Position numbers and translations under genes: made by a program. Below the pieces are notes generated by a model, which had not been told where the DNA came from, searched no databases, and saw only the letters and a program-made list of their open reading frames with translations. A DNA stretch of 64,000 nucleotides from Branchiostoma floridae (Eukaryota > Chordata > Leptocardii > Amphioxiformes > Branchiostomatidae): positions 14,102,262-14,166,261 of the forward strand of contig NC_049995.1 of the NCBI RefSeq assembly GCF_000003815.2, read 5' to 3'. This document shows, in pieces, positions 30,766-42,717 of this stretch (position 1 is the first letter of the stretch; each line of letters begins with the position of its first letter).

Positions 30766-33700
30766 ATGTCCAGAAAGGATGAATTTGGGAGAGAACTTCA
30801 AGTTGATGCCAAGAAGGTGAGAATGAGACAGTAATAATAGTGATTAACTGATAGAGGCACAAGCTTACTAGTTACTAGTAGAAACCTCCACCAATTCAAA
30901 GTAGTATACTATTGCTGTACAGTAGAATCCAGTTAATTGCACACCGGATAATCGCACACTTCTGTTAATTGCACGAAATCTCCAAATCCCATGGTGGTGC
31001 AGTCCAGCTGTATAACTTCGCTTTGTTGCACCATTCGGATAATTGCACGAAATATACTGGCAAATGGGGTGTGCAATTAAGCGGCTTCCACTGTATAAGT
31101 TTTGCCAATTTTTCCTATTCACATTTAACTTATGATTTGTGTATTGTAGCCCATGTGTTCCATGTCCCCATGCCAGGTCAATTAAAATTTGATTATAAAG
31201 TTGGCCCTTGTGTGTCTCCTTCCCAGGTAAGTAAGAAGCTGTATCCTCCTGATACGCTAAGAAGCTGTACCAGCTTGAGATTTTATCTCAGTACTAAGAA
31301 GCTGTACCGCCTGATATATGCCGCCTTTTCAAGGTACTATATGATAAGCCATAGCATCAACGGACATGTTAATTGTTATATATCTTGTTCCCAGAGCACC
31401 AGAAAGCTGTACCAGCTGGAGGAAGTGTTACAGCTAACACCAGGCCGGTTCGAGAGCGCCATTTCTGAAGCTCCAGTGCTTTCCAAGTTCAGTGAAGTAA
31501 GTCAATAGAAGAATACTTCAACCAGTGACTTGTAACTAACATATAAAACATGTACCTCCAAATCTATGATCGTCTTCAACGATCAGTAAAGGAAGAATTG
31601 TAATTTCCCAATCACTTTAGCATGATAGTATTGAAGTTTGTAACTTCCATTCAACACAAGCAAATTTTTTACCTATAATCTTTAAGTACATGTTGTACAT
31701 AGTTTTGGACTCGAAGTCTTGAGCAACTGTAATTATTGATAAGTTGTGCTATATTAGTATATATTGCTTACTAGTAACTTAATGCATGTTTAGTGTTTTG
31801 CATTGCTACATGTAGTTTTGTTTCTAACAGAGACAGTAGCACCGTTTCTCAATCTTACTAAAAATTCAGAACTCAGCATTAGGAAAAATTTTTAATCGGT
31901 GACAAATTTCCCCCCACAGCAAGTTGGGAAGTACATGGGTGCCCTGCTGAACAGCTATGGAGGCATCGTGAGATGGGGAGTCACTCGTACAGGTGAGTGG
32001 GCAGGTTTACTGTACATGTTCTTAGCCTGGGTACCTTCCAAATAGTAGTTTGCTTTGACGTTTATTACTACTAGTAAGTAGTATACACTATATACAGTCG
32101 CTTTTCTGCTATTCCATTCAGGAACTTAGACATCTCTAATGCCTGGAGTAGTAAGGTTTTTTGTGCTCCTAATCCTATGTTAACCTATTTATACCCAAGA
32201 AACTTGAAATGGTTAATTAACTGATCGCTGTAATCAAACAGGCATTGGAACCCTTGTTCAAACGAACGCTCCAGAACCCATTCCTTAATTAATTGACGTC
32301 AACACCAAAATATTTAAATATACATTTCCCGAGACGGGTAGCAGAAGCAAACATAAGAGCAAACTACTGCCCAGATGATACTCAGGCTAACATGTTCTCT
32401 GACAGTACAGAAATACTGTACATGGCTGAAAATACATTTAAGTTTGGAACTGCATGTTCACTTTTGTACATACAAACTTGTTGCTACATACATCTATTAC
32501 TTTTGACTGTCGAAATTCTCTTATCAAATGTACCTGCGGTACTACATGAAATATAAAATATATATATGATATATAATAGAATAGACTTGTCAAGTTTACA
32601 ACTTGCATCTTTATCCACCATTTACTAGGTTTGGCCAAAGTCAAGGTCATCGGAACACACTGTGACCGGAAGATGGAGGACGAGTACAAGGTCGTGGTAG
32701 ACTGTGTCGCTAAGAGCTTCAGTCCTCGCATCGACCCTTCTCTGTACAGGTATTACCATGGAAACGGCATCATTTATTCTTGTGATGGCTATGATAGTGG
32801 CAAAAAAAATAGTGGCATTGTTTGTTGTGTAGGTATTTCTGATGTCAACCTGCCCCAGACTTTTGAGACTTGTACTTGCAATTCCTAATCCTATACATGA
32901 AAAATGACCCAGCTGATCACAAAGAGGACAGTGATGATGATCACTGATAGTTTGTCATTATTTTGAATACATCAACTTGTAACTTGTTATTTAGTTTCGG
33001 GGCAAGGCAGCTTTCCCTCGATAGTAAACAGGTGTACAAAGTATTTTGTACAAGGGGTAGTTTTATCCTCTTTTGAAGTACATTTGAAAAGTGCATGTAA
33101 CATTTGGCTGATGCAGGTAATTTCAAAAATTAAGTTAAAAGGTAGAAAAAAAGTATTTTGAGACCTGTACTGTAGTGACCACTGGGCTCATAGGTTTAAA
33201 TCTTAGTCTCACAAGGAAGAGTTTTGTTTCTGTTTCAGGCTGGACTTTGTGCAAATCCTCCGCAAGTCGACAAACCAGCCGTTCCGAGAGATCCGCGTGA
33301 TCGAGTTACGGGTTCAGGCAGGGCAGGAGCTGCTTTACATGGATCAGGAACAGCGGGTATGTGCACATATAAATGATAGTGATGGTTAGAAAAACAACTT
33401 GGAATCATGTGCACTGAGCATTGAACCAGTTCTTTTTAAAAATTTGAATTACATTTTTCTATGTCTTTTCACTTTCAGCAATGGAATTCTTTTATCATTG
33501 GCTCTATTTTTTCTATGTTGACCAATGATTGATGCCATGTCTGTGAAAAGTAACAAGTTTATGAAAATCTCATTCATTGAAACATCTTACTTGCCTGATC
33601 GGGCAAGTGGGGTAGGACATGCACCTACCCGATCTGCACTTTCACTTGCCCGGGGCAATCGGGCAATTAAATACATGTACGTTACAGAATACATTGGATT

Positions 33701-35472
33701 TCAAAAGTGAACACTATTTGTTAACATTTGTTTCATGTTGTTGTTATTTAGTATGAATGACTTGTTTGTACTTGCAGGTGAGAGTTGTAAACGGCAGCAC
33801 CTTGTACGGACCCCTCATTCCTCAGGAGATCAAACGCCTGGTGCTGAAGAAGTATAGAAAGGTATAATCTGTGTCTTGTCATGTCTTAATCTTAAAGACG
33901 CCCAAGAAGGTAAAGTTTTCCTTTCTTCCAACACACGGATCAAATTTTCAATGACCACTGCCGCCTTCTTAAGGATCAATACTGATGACCAATCACTTCT
34001 GAACGTAAACTTCAGAGAGATCATGTGTCTTTAACTCGAGTTTACATTCTGAAGTGATTGGTCACCAGTATTGATCCTGAATAAGTTGACAGTGGTTGTT
34101 AAAAATTTGATCTGTGTGTACTTTATTTTTTTTTGTGTGTGGGAAGAAAGTTCAGCATTGTACTCAGGGCTGTTTCCAGCTTGAATTTTTTCCCGTCCCT
34201 ACAGCATTGTTTTGAAGCCCATGTTGTTGATTTTCCCGGTTAGCTATGTCAGTTTTAACTTTAATTACTTTTAAACATTTTCAACAGTTTCATGACATTG
34301 TGATTTTTGGGACGGATGGGGTAAAAATATTTTATGTACCAACAAGCAAATTTCTGTCACAGGGCAGATTCTGGAGACAGCTCTGATTGTATAAGTACTA
34401 GTACACAGTAAATGTGTTGTTGGCTAGGAAAAACTGTCCATTAATTGACCACTTATTTCCTTCCCTTTCCAGGAACTTCTGGATTCCCAGAGTCTGCTGG
34501 ATGTGATCACCCCCCTGGTCGGCCGCCCCCTCCCCGCTGCTGTCACCCCCCTGCAGGACAGACCCCCCTCTGGAGTCAGCGTGGACACACAGACATCACC
34601 TGCATTTTGCCATGGCAACGGGGGAAACAAGAGCAATGTGCAGGTATTGGATATGTACAAAGAACATTTGCAAATAGATGTGCAAAAACTAGGTGTGATA
34701 GGTCGTTCAGAGTACTATAACCAGCTACTACCGCACTGCGTGCCTGCAAAGCTGGTGTGTTACATCAAAGAGAGGTTATATACCAACTTTATCTATACAG
34801 GTACACTAAGGGGATGAAGTATTGTGTTTGTGTGTGAATCTGTATGTGTGTGTATATGTGGTGTCTGTGTGTACTCTCCAACTTGTCCAAGCAGAAGTTG
34901 ATGGTCTTCTTGAGTTTCTGTAATTCCCTGTATACATACAAATGTACTGCAGTGTTACCATACTGTACATTCTCATTGTAGGGATAAAGTCTGCCATCTT
35001 GCCCAATGTTAATAAATCGGGATGCTGTATATCTACTAGTAGACAATGTTAATAGTAATATGATTACTTCTACACAGCATACATATCTATTGTATACATG
35101 TAACTTTATTCACCAATTCTGTACTTCGAGTGATTCATATAGTGATATACACACTCTGTTGTTCCTCTATATCTGTCCCAGGCAACCCCCATACAGAGCC
35201 ACATCAATAAAAGCAAGGTGGCATGTCTTGGAACCCCCATGCCTAGCCACATCACTACCAGCATGGTGCATTCTGCAACCCCCATGCAGAACCACACCAG
35301 TAAGAACAACGCCTGCTCCATAACCCCCATGCACACCCACGTCAGCAACAGTAAGATGTCTTCCCCCATCGAGACTCCAAAGCAGAATCTTCAGACAGCC
35401 TTGGAGACGTCGGTCTGTACACCTTTCGTAGGGAAGGAGTCTTCTAGCGAATCAGACATTACAGGTACATAG
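30766..35472 (+). CDS. Schlafen AlbA_2-domain protein, SLFNL1-like
   Basis: Exons: 30766-30816 (MSRKDEFGRELQVDAKK), 31395-31496, 31920-31992, 32629-32749, 33239-33356, 33778-33861, 34473-34643 and 35182-35472 (stop TAG). Phases agree, for 336 residues. Residues about 52-185 read as a Schlafen AlbA_2 domain: ALLNSYGGIVRWGVTRTG (the glycine-rich strand-turn), CDRKMEDEYKVVVDCV, FSPRIDPSLYRLDFVQI, REIRVIELRVQ, and RVVNGSTLYGPLIPQEIKRL at its end. Vertebrate SLFNL1 has this fold and spacing. The last two exons are low complexity, with TPMPSHI / TPMQNHT / TPMHTHV repeats and a run of TP sites. The molecular function of SLFNL1 is not established; the family has nucleic-acid-binding and RNase members. 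ACAG|GTACAT at 35464 could be a donor instead of the last codons, so the C-terminus is uncertain. Confidence 0.8.
30920..31093. mobile_element. TA-flanked MITE in an SLFNL1-like intron
   Basis: CAGTAGAATCCAGTTAATTG at the left and TTAAGCGGCTTCCACTG at the right are inverted, with TA on both sides (30918-30919, 31094-31095). The inside repeats GATAATTGCAC motifs in both directions. Tc1/mariner-type, a different subfamily from the CAGTCAAACC elements. Confidence 0.75.
31227..31320 (+). repeat. Three partial copies of an SLFNL1-like exon start
   Basis: AAGAAGCTGTATCCTCCTGA, AAGAAGCTGTACCAGCTTGA and AAGAAGCTGTACCGCCTGAT follow a CTTCCCAG acceptor-like site. They copy the first bases of exon 31395-31496 (AGAAAGCTGTACCAGCTGGA). 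Confidence 0.7.
33895..34150. mobile_element. Fold-back MITE in an SLFNL1-like intron
   Basis: CTTTCTTCCAACACACGGAT, GATCAATACTGATGACCAAT and CACTTCTGAACGTAAAC are answered by GTTTACATTCTGAAGTG, ATTGGTCACCAGTATTGATC and TGTGTGGGAAGAAAG. The arms are about 100 bp, imperfect, around a short loop near 34025. Confidence 0.7.
34165..34385. mobile_element. hAT-type MITE
   Basis: It starts CAGGGCTGTTTCCAGC and ends CTGGAGACAGCTCTG, imperfectly inverted. Flanking 8-mers are ATTGTACT (34157-34164) and ATTGTATA (34386-34393), a decayed 8-bp target duplication as expected for hAT. Confidence 0.65.
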
Positions 35473-35762
35473 TAGCAGACATGTCCTTCTTTGTAAAACA
35501 ATAATAAGTTGGAGGAATAAGTACGTTTTTTAATTTCTGGTTCATTACAGAATTCCTACTCAGTCACATATTCACTATCCGCGTCATCATTTGTTGTTCC
35601 CCATCAGGTGAATGTTAGATGTGCTTGCATGTAGAAGTTGCTTGATTCAATTGTTTATTACACAAGGTTCTACCATTGGATGTCTTACATTCATTGAGAT
35701 ACAATGATTAGTCTTTGCAAGTGACACAGCCAATCAAGCCTGAAACGGAACACATAGACTAC

Positions 35763-35766
<4 letters not shown>

Positions 35767-35818
<52 letters not shown>
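35767..35818. repeat. (GT)n microsatellite
   Basis: About 26 uninterrupted GT dinucleotides, then TAAGTATAATG. Downstream of the SLFNL1-like stop. Confidence 0.95.
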
Positions 35819-35820
<2 letters not shown>

Positions 35821-35993
35821 GTATAATGTATAGAACAGGCGACAGTATAAATCCGGAAAAACACTCTAAATCCGGAAAACTTTGATTATTAGGACATACT
35901 TTGAGAAGGAAGTTTAATATTCTATAGTATGACATAGTACATGATGACGGTTACGTAGATAACATCGGCAGGTCCCACGGGACTAGGTCAGTT

Positions 35994-36212
35994 CTGCAGA
36001 ATTCTGCATCTGTTCGAAGAATTCTGTGCAGAATTCTGCATTGGACTGCAGAATTCTGCAAACCACATGCAGAATTCTGCAAACCATATGCAGAATTCTG
36101 CAACCAATGTGCAGAATTCTGCACTCCATATGCAGAATTCTGCAACCCAAATGCAGAATTCTGTACTCCATATGCAGAATTCTGCAAGTCACATGCAGAA
36201 ATTCTGCATATA
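35994..36212. repeat. 21-bp satellite built on the palindrome TGCAGAATTCTGCA
   Basis: About nine units of TGCAGAATTCTGCA plus a 7-base variable spacer (for example aaccaca, aaccata, actccat). The core is a perfect 14-bp palindrome containing an EcoRI site. Because 21 is a multiple of three, both strands stay open across the array; those frames are artefacts. Confidence 0.9.
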
Positions 36213-36239
36213 AAGATGAAATATGAGTAATATGCAATG

Positions 36240-39200
36240 CTACAGTTATTTAATGATGTAAGGGAGTAGATTTATGCCTACTCCATGTAGAAGATAAAAC
36301 TAGAAGTCATGATTCAATATGGATTCATTTCAAAGGCATTACCATTACTGTCAGTGTTTCTGAGAAAAAAGCTACAGTATCCATTGATTCTACAAAACTT
36401 CTATACAACACTACTCAAATTGTACACAACAATTCTAACTGTTTAATTCTTAACAACTCCCCACGTACTCTTTAATTGAATTAAGTAATATCAGCATATG
36501 GCTGAATACAATGTGTCTGACAAGGCCTGTCAAAAGTTAGATTACAAAACCACTTTGAGGGGTGATTTTAAAAACTTGTCTTTGATATTTTGTGAATAAT
36601 CGACCGTCTTGTTGTAAACATCGCCCTCATTTATGCCGAAAATAATATGTAGGATAAAGGAAGTGTCTGTAGGTATAGGAAATACATGGGGTAGGGTCTG
36701 CATGGGTTTAGTGAGTGTCACATTGTTGTACTAACACATGTTGCATATTTCACCACAAGTGAAGTTCTGCAAAAAGTAGGCTGATTGTGTATTCATTGAT
36801 TCATAATCTATTGGAAAATAACACTTTCTTTTTAGGTTTTAGAGTTTAGGACTCCTTTAAACTTTACAAATTAATGTATGTTGCCACTGAGTAGCTAGAC
36901 TAAGTACTTCTTATTTTCAATTTTGCGCATATAATTGGCCTATTATATAAAAAGCCATCATAATGAATTGTATTGTGCTATTGACACATAAGTTGAAAGC
37001 AAAAAATGCAGTTTGGCTTCTAGTGCAGACAAAATATTTAGATCCCTGCAAAATAATAACCAGCACCAGTCATCATAAACTTTCAAGGCGGCCTTCAGTG
37101 CTATCTTGCAATGGAGATTGTAATCTCTCCTTGTTATTGATTGATAATATACAGATGCCTCTTTTGAATTAAAAGCAATATTATTTTGTCTTTCCATGAT
37201 TAGATCACTTCTGTAGAAAAGTTAAATAGAGTCAAACCTGTCTATAAGACAACCACATAAGGGAATGAGCAAAGCCTGTCACCAAAACAGCAGGTTGCAA
37301 TATTCTGCCAGACCGCAATGATGATGGTCTGACTTGCATTTGCTTTGGGCAGGTGGTCATGATTGGGAAGTGGTACTTGTCTGTCTTGTCAGCTTGAACA
37401 GTTATTGGTACAATATATGGATGGAGGGAGGAAAAAGTCACTATTTCATTCCATACACAGTTGCATGATATCAAAAGGCCTATAAATCTGTACAAGTATT
37501 GAGATTTATCTGAGCATTGACTTTCTATCAAAACTTATTTTGATATTAGTCTCAGGTTCTATCAGTATCTTAGACAACTTACAATGTCAATGTAACGTCT
37601 ACTAATAAAATTCCTCTAGGTGACATCACACTAGTTCACCTTTATCTGCAGATAACCTATACAGTCAAACCTGTCTATAGCAGCCACTCAAGGGACTGGA
37701 GAAATGTGGCCACTATAGACAGGTGGCCACTATAGAGAAAATATTGATCAATTAACCACGAGCAATAAGTTACACATGATTTCAGTACCCACTAAACTTT
37801 CTCACCAAGTAACATTGTCTCGATCGTCTCAAAATTCAACTGACCCTGCTAAAGACAAATCTAACGAAAATAATTGATATTGCTATGCGTAATGTTGGTA
37901 GATTCGCCGACAAAAACTTGCAATCTAATATACTTTCTGATTCTGCCAAAATGACCCTGTCGGGAACTCCAAATCCTCGCAATGATTTTAAACTGGGCGC
38001 AGGCTGACATATGGCCGCTGGATGGTCACCATAGGCAGTGTTTCTGTATTACGGAATTATTATTATTAGTGTTACGGTCCCACCTTGTTTCTGTATCTAC
38101 GGGACTGGAAAGCATGTGGCTGTGGCTTCGTTAGACAGGTGGCTGCTATAGACTATTTCTTAATGCTTAGGTCAATGGGAAAAATCCAAGGGACCGACCA
38201 AATGTGACTGTAATGGCCAGGTGCCATTTTTTTTTTTTAGATAAGGATATTTATGTATACGAAGTCAATGGACATTATTGGTTTCAAATTGCAATATTTT
38301 GAAAAAAAGTTTTAATTTGAAACCACTGTCTGACAGCTACATGTACCTCTGAATCAACAAACCATACAATCTGCAATCATTTTTGTTTAATTCCTAGCAT
38401 CAAGGACATTCTGCACGGAGCAGCAGATTTACAGTTGTATGTTTCCTGGCAGATGCCAAGAAAAAAAGCTTTCGCTGTCCATGATGCTTTTGTAGCTTTA
38501 CACCTGGTGGCATATGGGGGTTTATAATGTAGCAACAAAGCAAATCCATTATTTTGTATCAGACTACAAATTGTACAACATTGAATCACAGTACCCTGGA
38601 TTGATGCTTATTCATTCAGAAGTGCAGATTCAGCCCTAGCTCACACCTTGGTTTGACATCAATGACAAGTGAATCTTTTTTTGTTGCATCAGGTCTCTCT
38701 TTAATTGTTTTCTTCCGTCATCTATTGTAAAGCAACATGTAAGAGAGCATGTGGTATGTGATTTCAACATTGTCAGCTCTGCATGTCCTGCAGTAAAGGT
38801 TACTCAATATGATCTACATGTAGTTGTTTGGGCTAGCTACAAGAGAACTTTTCCTGTGGTAGGTTCCCTTGGTACACCGTGACTAATCCTTGGTAAACAT
38901 ACACTTAAGACTGCTACTGAATTCAGCACTGTGGGTGTTACGGTCCCACCCACATTATTGCTAAAACAAACATGGGGCCCTAATAGCTTTGGGTTCGCCT
39001 ACTCCTAGAAAATCTCCATTAGTCACACCAGTGTTCCCAGCAGATCTGGTACACATTTCACATTTGCCAGAATGATGAGCTGCAAAGTAGGCTAATTGTG
39101 ACGTCTAGTTGACAAGCTCCAGATGCCTGCCCCTGTTACACAAGTCAGGCCACCCGACCCCCAGCTGTGATCCTGTGTGATACACACATGTAGGCACTTG

Positions 39201-39550
39201 CTCAACCTCCAGTTGAAAAGAGACCATTGTCAATGCAACATACAATGTACACAAATGAATGGTTTCTTCTAGCAATGAGATTTTGTCATGATTGTTGATA
39301 AAACCTCATTATTTTCAGCAAAAGAAATGGAAGGCCAATATAATAAAATTTCATGTAGTGTGCATATGATAACATTTGGGTACTGGAAAAGTTTCTCTGA
39401 TCATCTGAGCACTTTTCTGTGGGAAGGACTCAAGGCAGTGATTTAAGGGTCACTGACCAAAATGTACAGCCTCGTTTAGCTGTACCATATTGAAACCTTT
39501 ATTTACATTGAATGTTTCGAATCGTGTGGTAGGAACCAGAACCCAGATGT
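36240..39550. other. Gene-free repeat-rich region
   Basis: No gene is seen. A CAGTCAAACCTGTCTATAG left end at 37662 (preceded by TA) begins a decayed mariner-type MITE extending to roughly 38230, with internal GGCCACTATAGACAGGTGG. A fragment of the same end is at 37229. GTTACGGTCCCACC occurs at 38072 and 38939. Confidence 0.55.
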
Positions 39551-39945
39551 AAGGGGTTCAAAATCGCTGATTTGTCCCTGATTTTGTGTCCATGGGCACT
39601 TTACACATCAAGTTTTCTCACTTCACACAGGTGAAATTGAGTACCTACATGTGACTTTGGTTAGGGCCGTCCCTTGGATAGGACCTTAAATGGAGGTCCC
39701 ATGTTTGAGGACAACCACACAAAACAGCAGGGCAGTCCTCCATGGTGTGAGTGGTACAAAACCTATAGTCCTTTGGTCGCACACCATGGGGCAACTGCTA
39801 TCACATTGCCAAATGGCAGCCAGGTCAGACCCTTGCATTTGTTTTAGCCTATTGTAAGCTCCTCGTAACTTCAGTCAGCTGCTGGCTGGGGAAGGGAGAG
39901 GAGTTACAAGTTGGCCCACCCAATAACAATAACAAACCCATCCCA
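39550..39945 (+). mobile_element. SINE-like body plus dispersed repeat copy 3
   Basis: CCATGGGCACTTTACAC, CTCACTTCACACAGGTGAAA and TTGAGTACC match the SINE body at about 25040-25110. Downstream, TGCCAAATGGCAGCCAGGTC and CTCCTCGTAACTTCAGTC...CTGGCTGGG at 39808-39900 match the repeat that flanks the CAMSAP transposon. Confidence 0.6.
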
Positions 39946-41284
39946 TCAGAGGTTGATGGGGAGAAATTGTGATCCTACTTTTACATACTTCATTATGTTA
40001 TCTTCCTTTTGGTGGGGCCAATGAACATAACTTGGGATATAAAGAAAAATTCACAATTTCTCCCACCAACAATGTTTGGAGAGTACCACTTAATCACTTA
40101 GTTTTCTTTCATAGCAGACTTCACTTCCCCCAGACCATTTCTCTTCTAAGGAAAACAAAAGGTTGACATATAGGGGATAGGTCGGGTCAGCTGAATGACC
40201 CCAGGTCCAGAAGAAGCCTTGCCAGCCATCAGCTTGAAATTACAGCTTAAGACATGCATTCCTGAGGACAGCTCAAATTACTTCATGAAATGCACTTCCA
40301 AAAAGGGAAAGACTGTGAGGCCATCATAAGAAAAATGCACAAAAAAGCAAGCACAGACTCTGCTTACTACAAGTGTACATGTGTATTATTTTTATAATAC
40401 AGAATATTCCCGATTCTGAATAGACTCATAGTTCAAAGAACTGATCATTCTGGTATTCAACATAGTCATATGCTCAGATGTTACATTTTTTCTGAAAATA
40501 ATTAAATATGCCCACCCACTTCATGTTGACACAGTGACAATGTACTGTATTGCATCATATCAGATCTTACATTGTACTAGACTGTATGGATGTTCTTGGG
40601 TAACTGTATTCCTAAATGTAGCACAGATCCTCATCACATCCTGACTTTCAGTGACATGACAATTTTGGCTACTAGTACATGTATCTGTACTTTGTTCTTT
40701 TAATGTATGTGGTAAAACAACCATCGCTGTCGCCACAAAAGCACTAGTGCCCTTGGGCAAGGACGATAGGCAGTACTTGAACACCACTGTTACGGTGGCT
40801 GATCAGCATCTATATTCAATAAATATGTGTATAGATGCTCTCATCCCCTCAAAATAGAAAGAGGGCGATATAAGAGATTACCAGTGTGTGACAAAATTGT
40901 AAAATACCAAAATATACTGTGCATGTAGAGTGGAAATGAAAGAGGAAACACATCTTAATTCCAATTGTTCATTTAACCACACCAAAAAAACTCCATTGTT
41001 TAAAGAAATCACAGTTATATTCCCCAGCTTTCCCACATTTATGGATGAACCGAAAAAAAATACTTTCCTCTGATCTTAAAATCACAAAGCCCAATTGGAA
41101 AAAAAGTGGAAGTCTTTGTATTCCTCTGCTGCCCAAAAATAGTCAAACCTAGCTTATCTAGATATAGTCAACACTAGTATTCCAGTAGTCTCTTTGTATT
41201 ATAATATTTACAAAAACATGTATCACAGTTCATAATCATAAATATATTGTTCCATGCATATTCCCTATCTTGTTATGCAGTGTA
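39946..41284. other. Gene-free region
   Basis: I see nothing recognisable beyond short frames without domain support. Confidence 0.5.
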
Positions 41285-41769
41285 CAGTCAAACCTGCCCA
41301 AGACGACCACCCGGGGGACCGGAAAAAATCGGTCGATTTGGACAGGTGGTCGCTGAGAAGAGTATCGACTCAAAACATGCCCGATGCAAAGTATAAATGG
41401 TTTCCGTTGTGTTTAATGGCAAATAGCAAGCACACTGAATGCACGCAAAGTAGCGAGGTCTTTAATGTCAAATACAACACGCACACTGTAAACTGTAAAT
41501 TTAACCCCAAAATCCGACGTAAACTTTCCGATTTCGGCACAAAATCGCGCTAGTTATCATCAAAAATCGATGAAAACCTCAATTTTGAAAATGATGCGGT
41601 CCTTATGGGTCCCAATTTGGGTCGGTCGCGGTCGCGTTGGCCAGATGGTCGTTGAGAAAAGGTCGCTTAATGCTTACGTCAATGGGAAAATAATTCTGGA
41701 CCGAGAAAAAGCGGTCGAAATGGCCAGGTGGTCGCTGAGAAGAGGTGGTCGCTCGGGCAGGTTTGACTG
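41285..41769. mobile_element. Tc1/mariner-type MITE, 485 bp, TA-flanked
   Basis: It starts CAGTCAAACCTGCCCAAG and ends CGGGCAGGTTTGACTG, with TA at 41283-41284 and 41770-41771. The inside has repeated GGTGGTCGCTGAGAAGAG and AAATCGGTCGATTTGG-type words. Same terminal family as 16312-16488 but longer. The 39-bp repeat of 11425-11463 follows directly. Confidence 0.85.
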
Positions 41770-41809
41770 TACTTGCAATTAGCCTATGGGCATGAACTTC
41801 CAAATAAAC

Positions 41810-42717
41810 TACATATTATACACCTGGATGTTGCCACAATTGCGAATGGCTGCTTTTGTTAATACTGTACATGATCCGGAATTTTCCATTTGCAAGCTTG
41901 AAACGATTTCAGACCATGTTTTCATATTGCAGCAATGTACTATATGCTTGAAGTATCTGAAAGTTTCTTGATTTAACACACACATGACACAAAGTTTGTC
42001 CATTGGATATAAGATCACCTACATGTATACCTACAAAAACTTAAGGGCAAGATGCAAGAGTTACATACTTATGATGGAATGGCCTTCCAACAGCCTGTAG
42101 CTAGCCCCCTATCAAACCACTCTTTGGTCACTTTTTTGCTTGAATATAGAAAACAGTGGCCCTGACTCAAAATGAATGTGTCCAAGTCAACTCCAACAGA
42201 AGACATACATTGTAAATAAACTGATTTACTACTACATTTATAATATGACCAACCAAATTTATGACCAACCAAAATTACAAACTTTTGTACATTTACAATA
42301 ATGGGCAAGACGAGTAACTCCTTGAGCAGTTATTGTGTAACTCAGAAAAAAGCTTGCTTAGCTAATGCCTGCACCTTTTCACAAAGTTGGCTTTTAATTC
42401 TTTGAGAAACATTGAATCAGAAAATGACAACAAAATGTTTTAGTTTGTGGTCACACAAGTAGAATGTACGTGTACGTATGTTAATATGTATGTACAAAAT
42501 GTAGTTTAATGCATAGCAAGACCAAGGTAAAATGTTCACAGTGAGTATTCTGTTGAAAAATCATCAGGGAATTGGGATTGGGACATTCCAATCCCTGCCC
42601 TGTCACACACTGACACAGCACACTGGAGGTCAAAGTATCATATTCTCTGTTCTCAAGCCTCTGGTCTGTTATATCAGACTCAGGTCAGTTCAGACTCAGG
42701 TCATATTCTGTCTTGTC
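41810..42717. other. Upstream region of the gene at 42718
   Basis: No repeat or gene is recognised. TCAGACTCAGGTCAGTTCAG duplications occur just before the ATG. Confidence 0.45.

Noticed and set aside
30969-31508. 179-residue plus-strand frame
   Set aside because: It runs through a MITE and exon echoes before entering real exon 31395-31496 in frame; only the exon part is coding.
35994-36212. CRISPR-like array
   Set aside because: Units are 21 bp with 7-base spacers in a eukaryotic intergenic region; no cas genes; ordinary satellite.
35951-36237. Open frames on both strands with a repeated QNSAYG / CRILH text
   Set aside because: Product of the 21-bp satellite; no start, splice or polyadenylation context.
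42069-42308. Short minus-strand frame upstream of the gene at 42718
   Set aside because: No domain, no splice support, no conserved start context.
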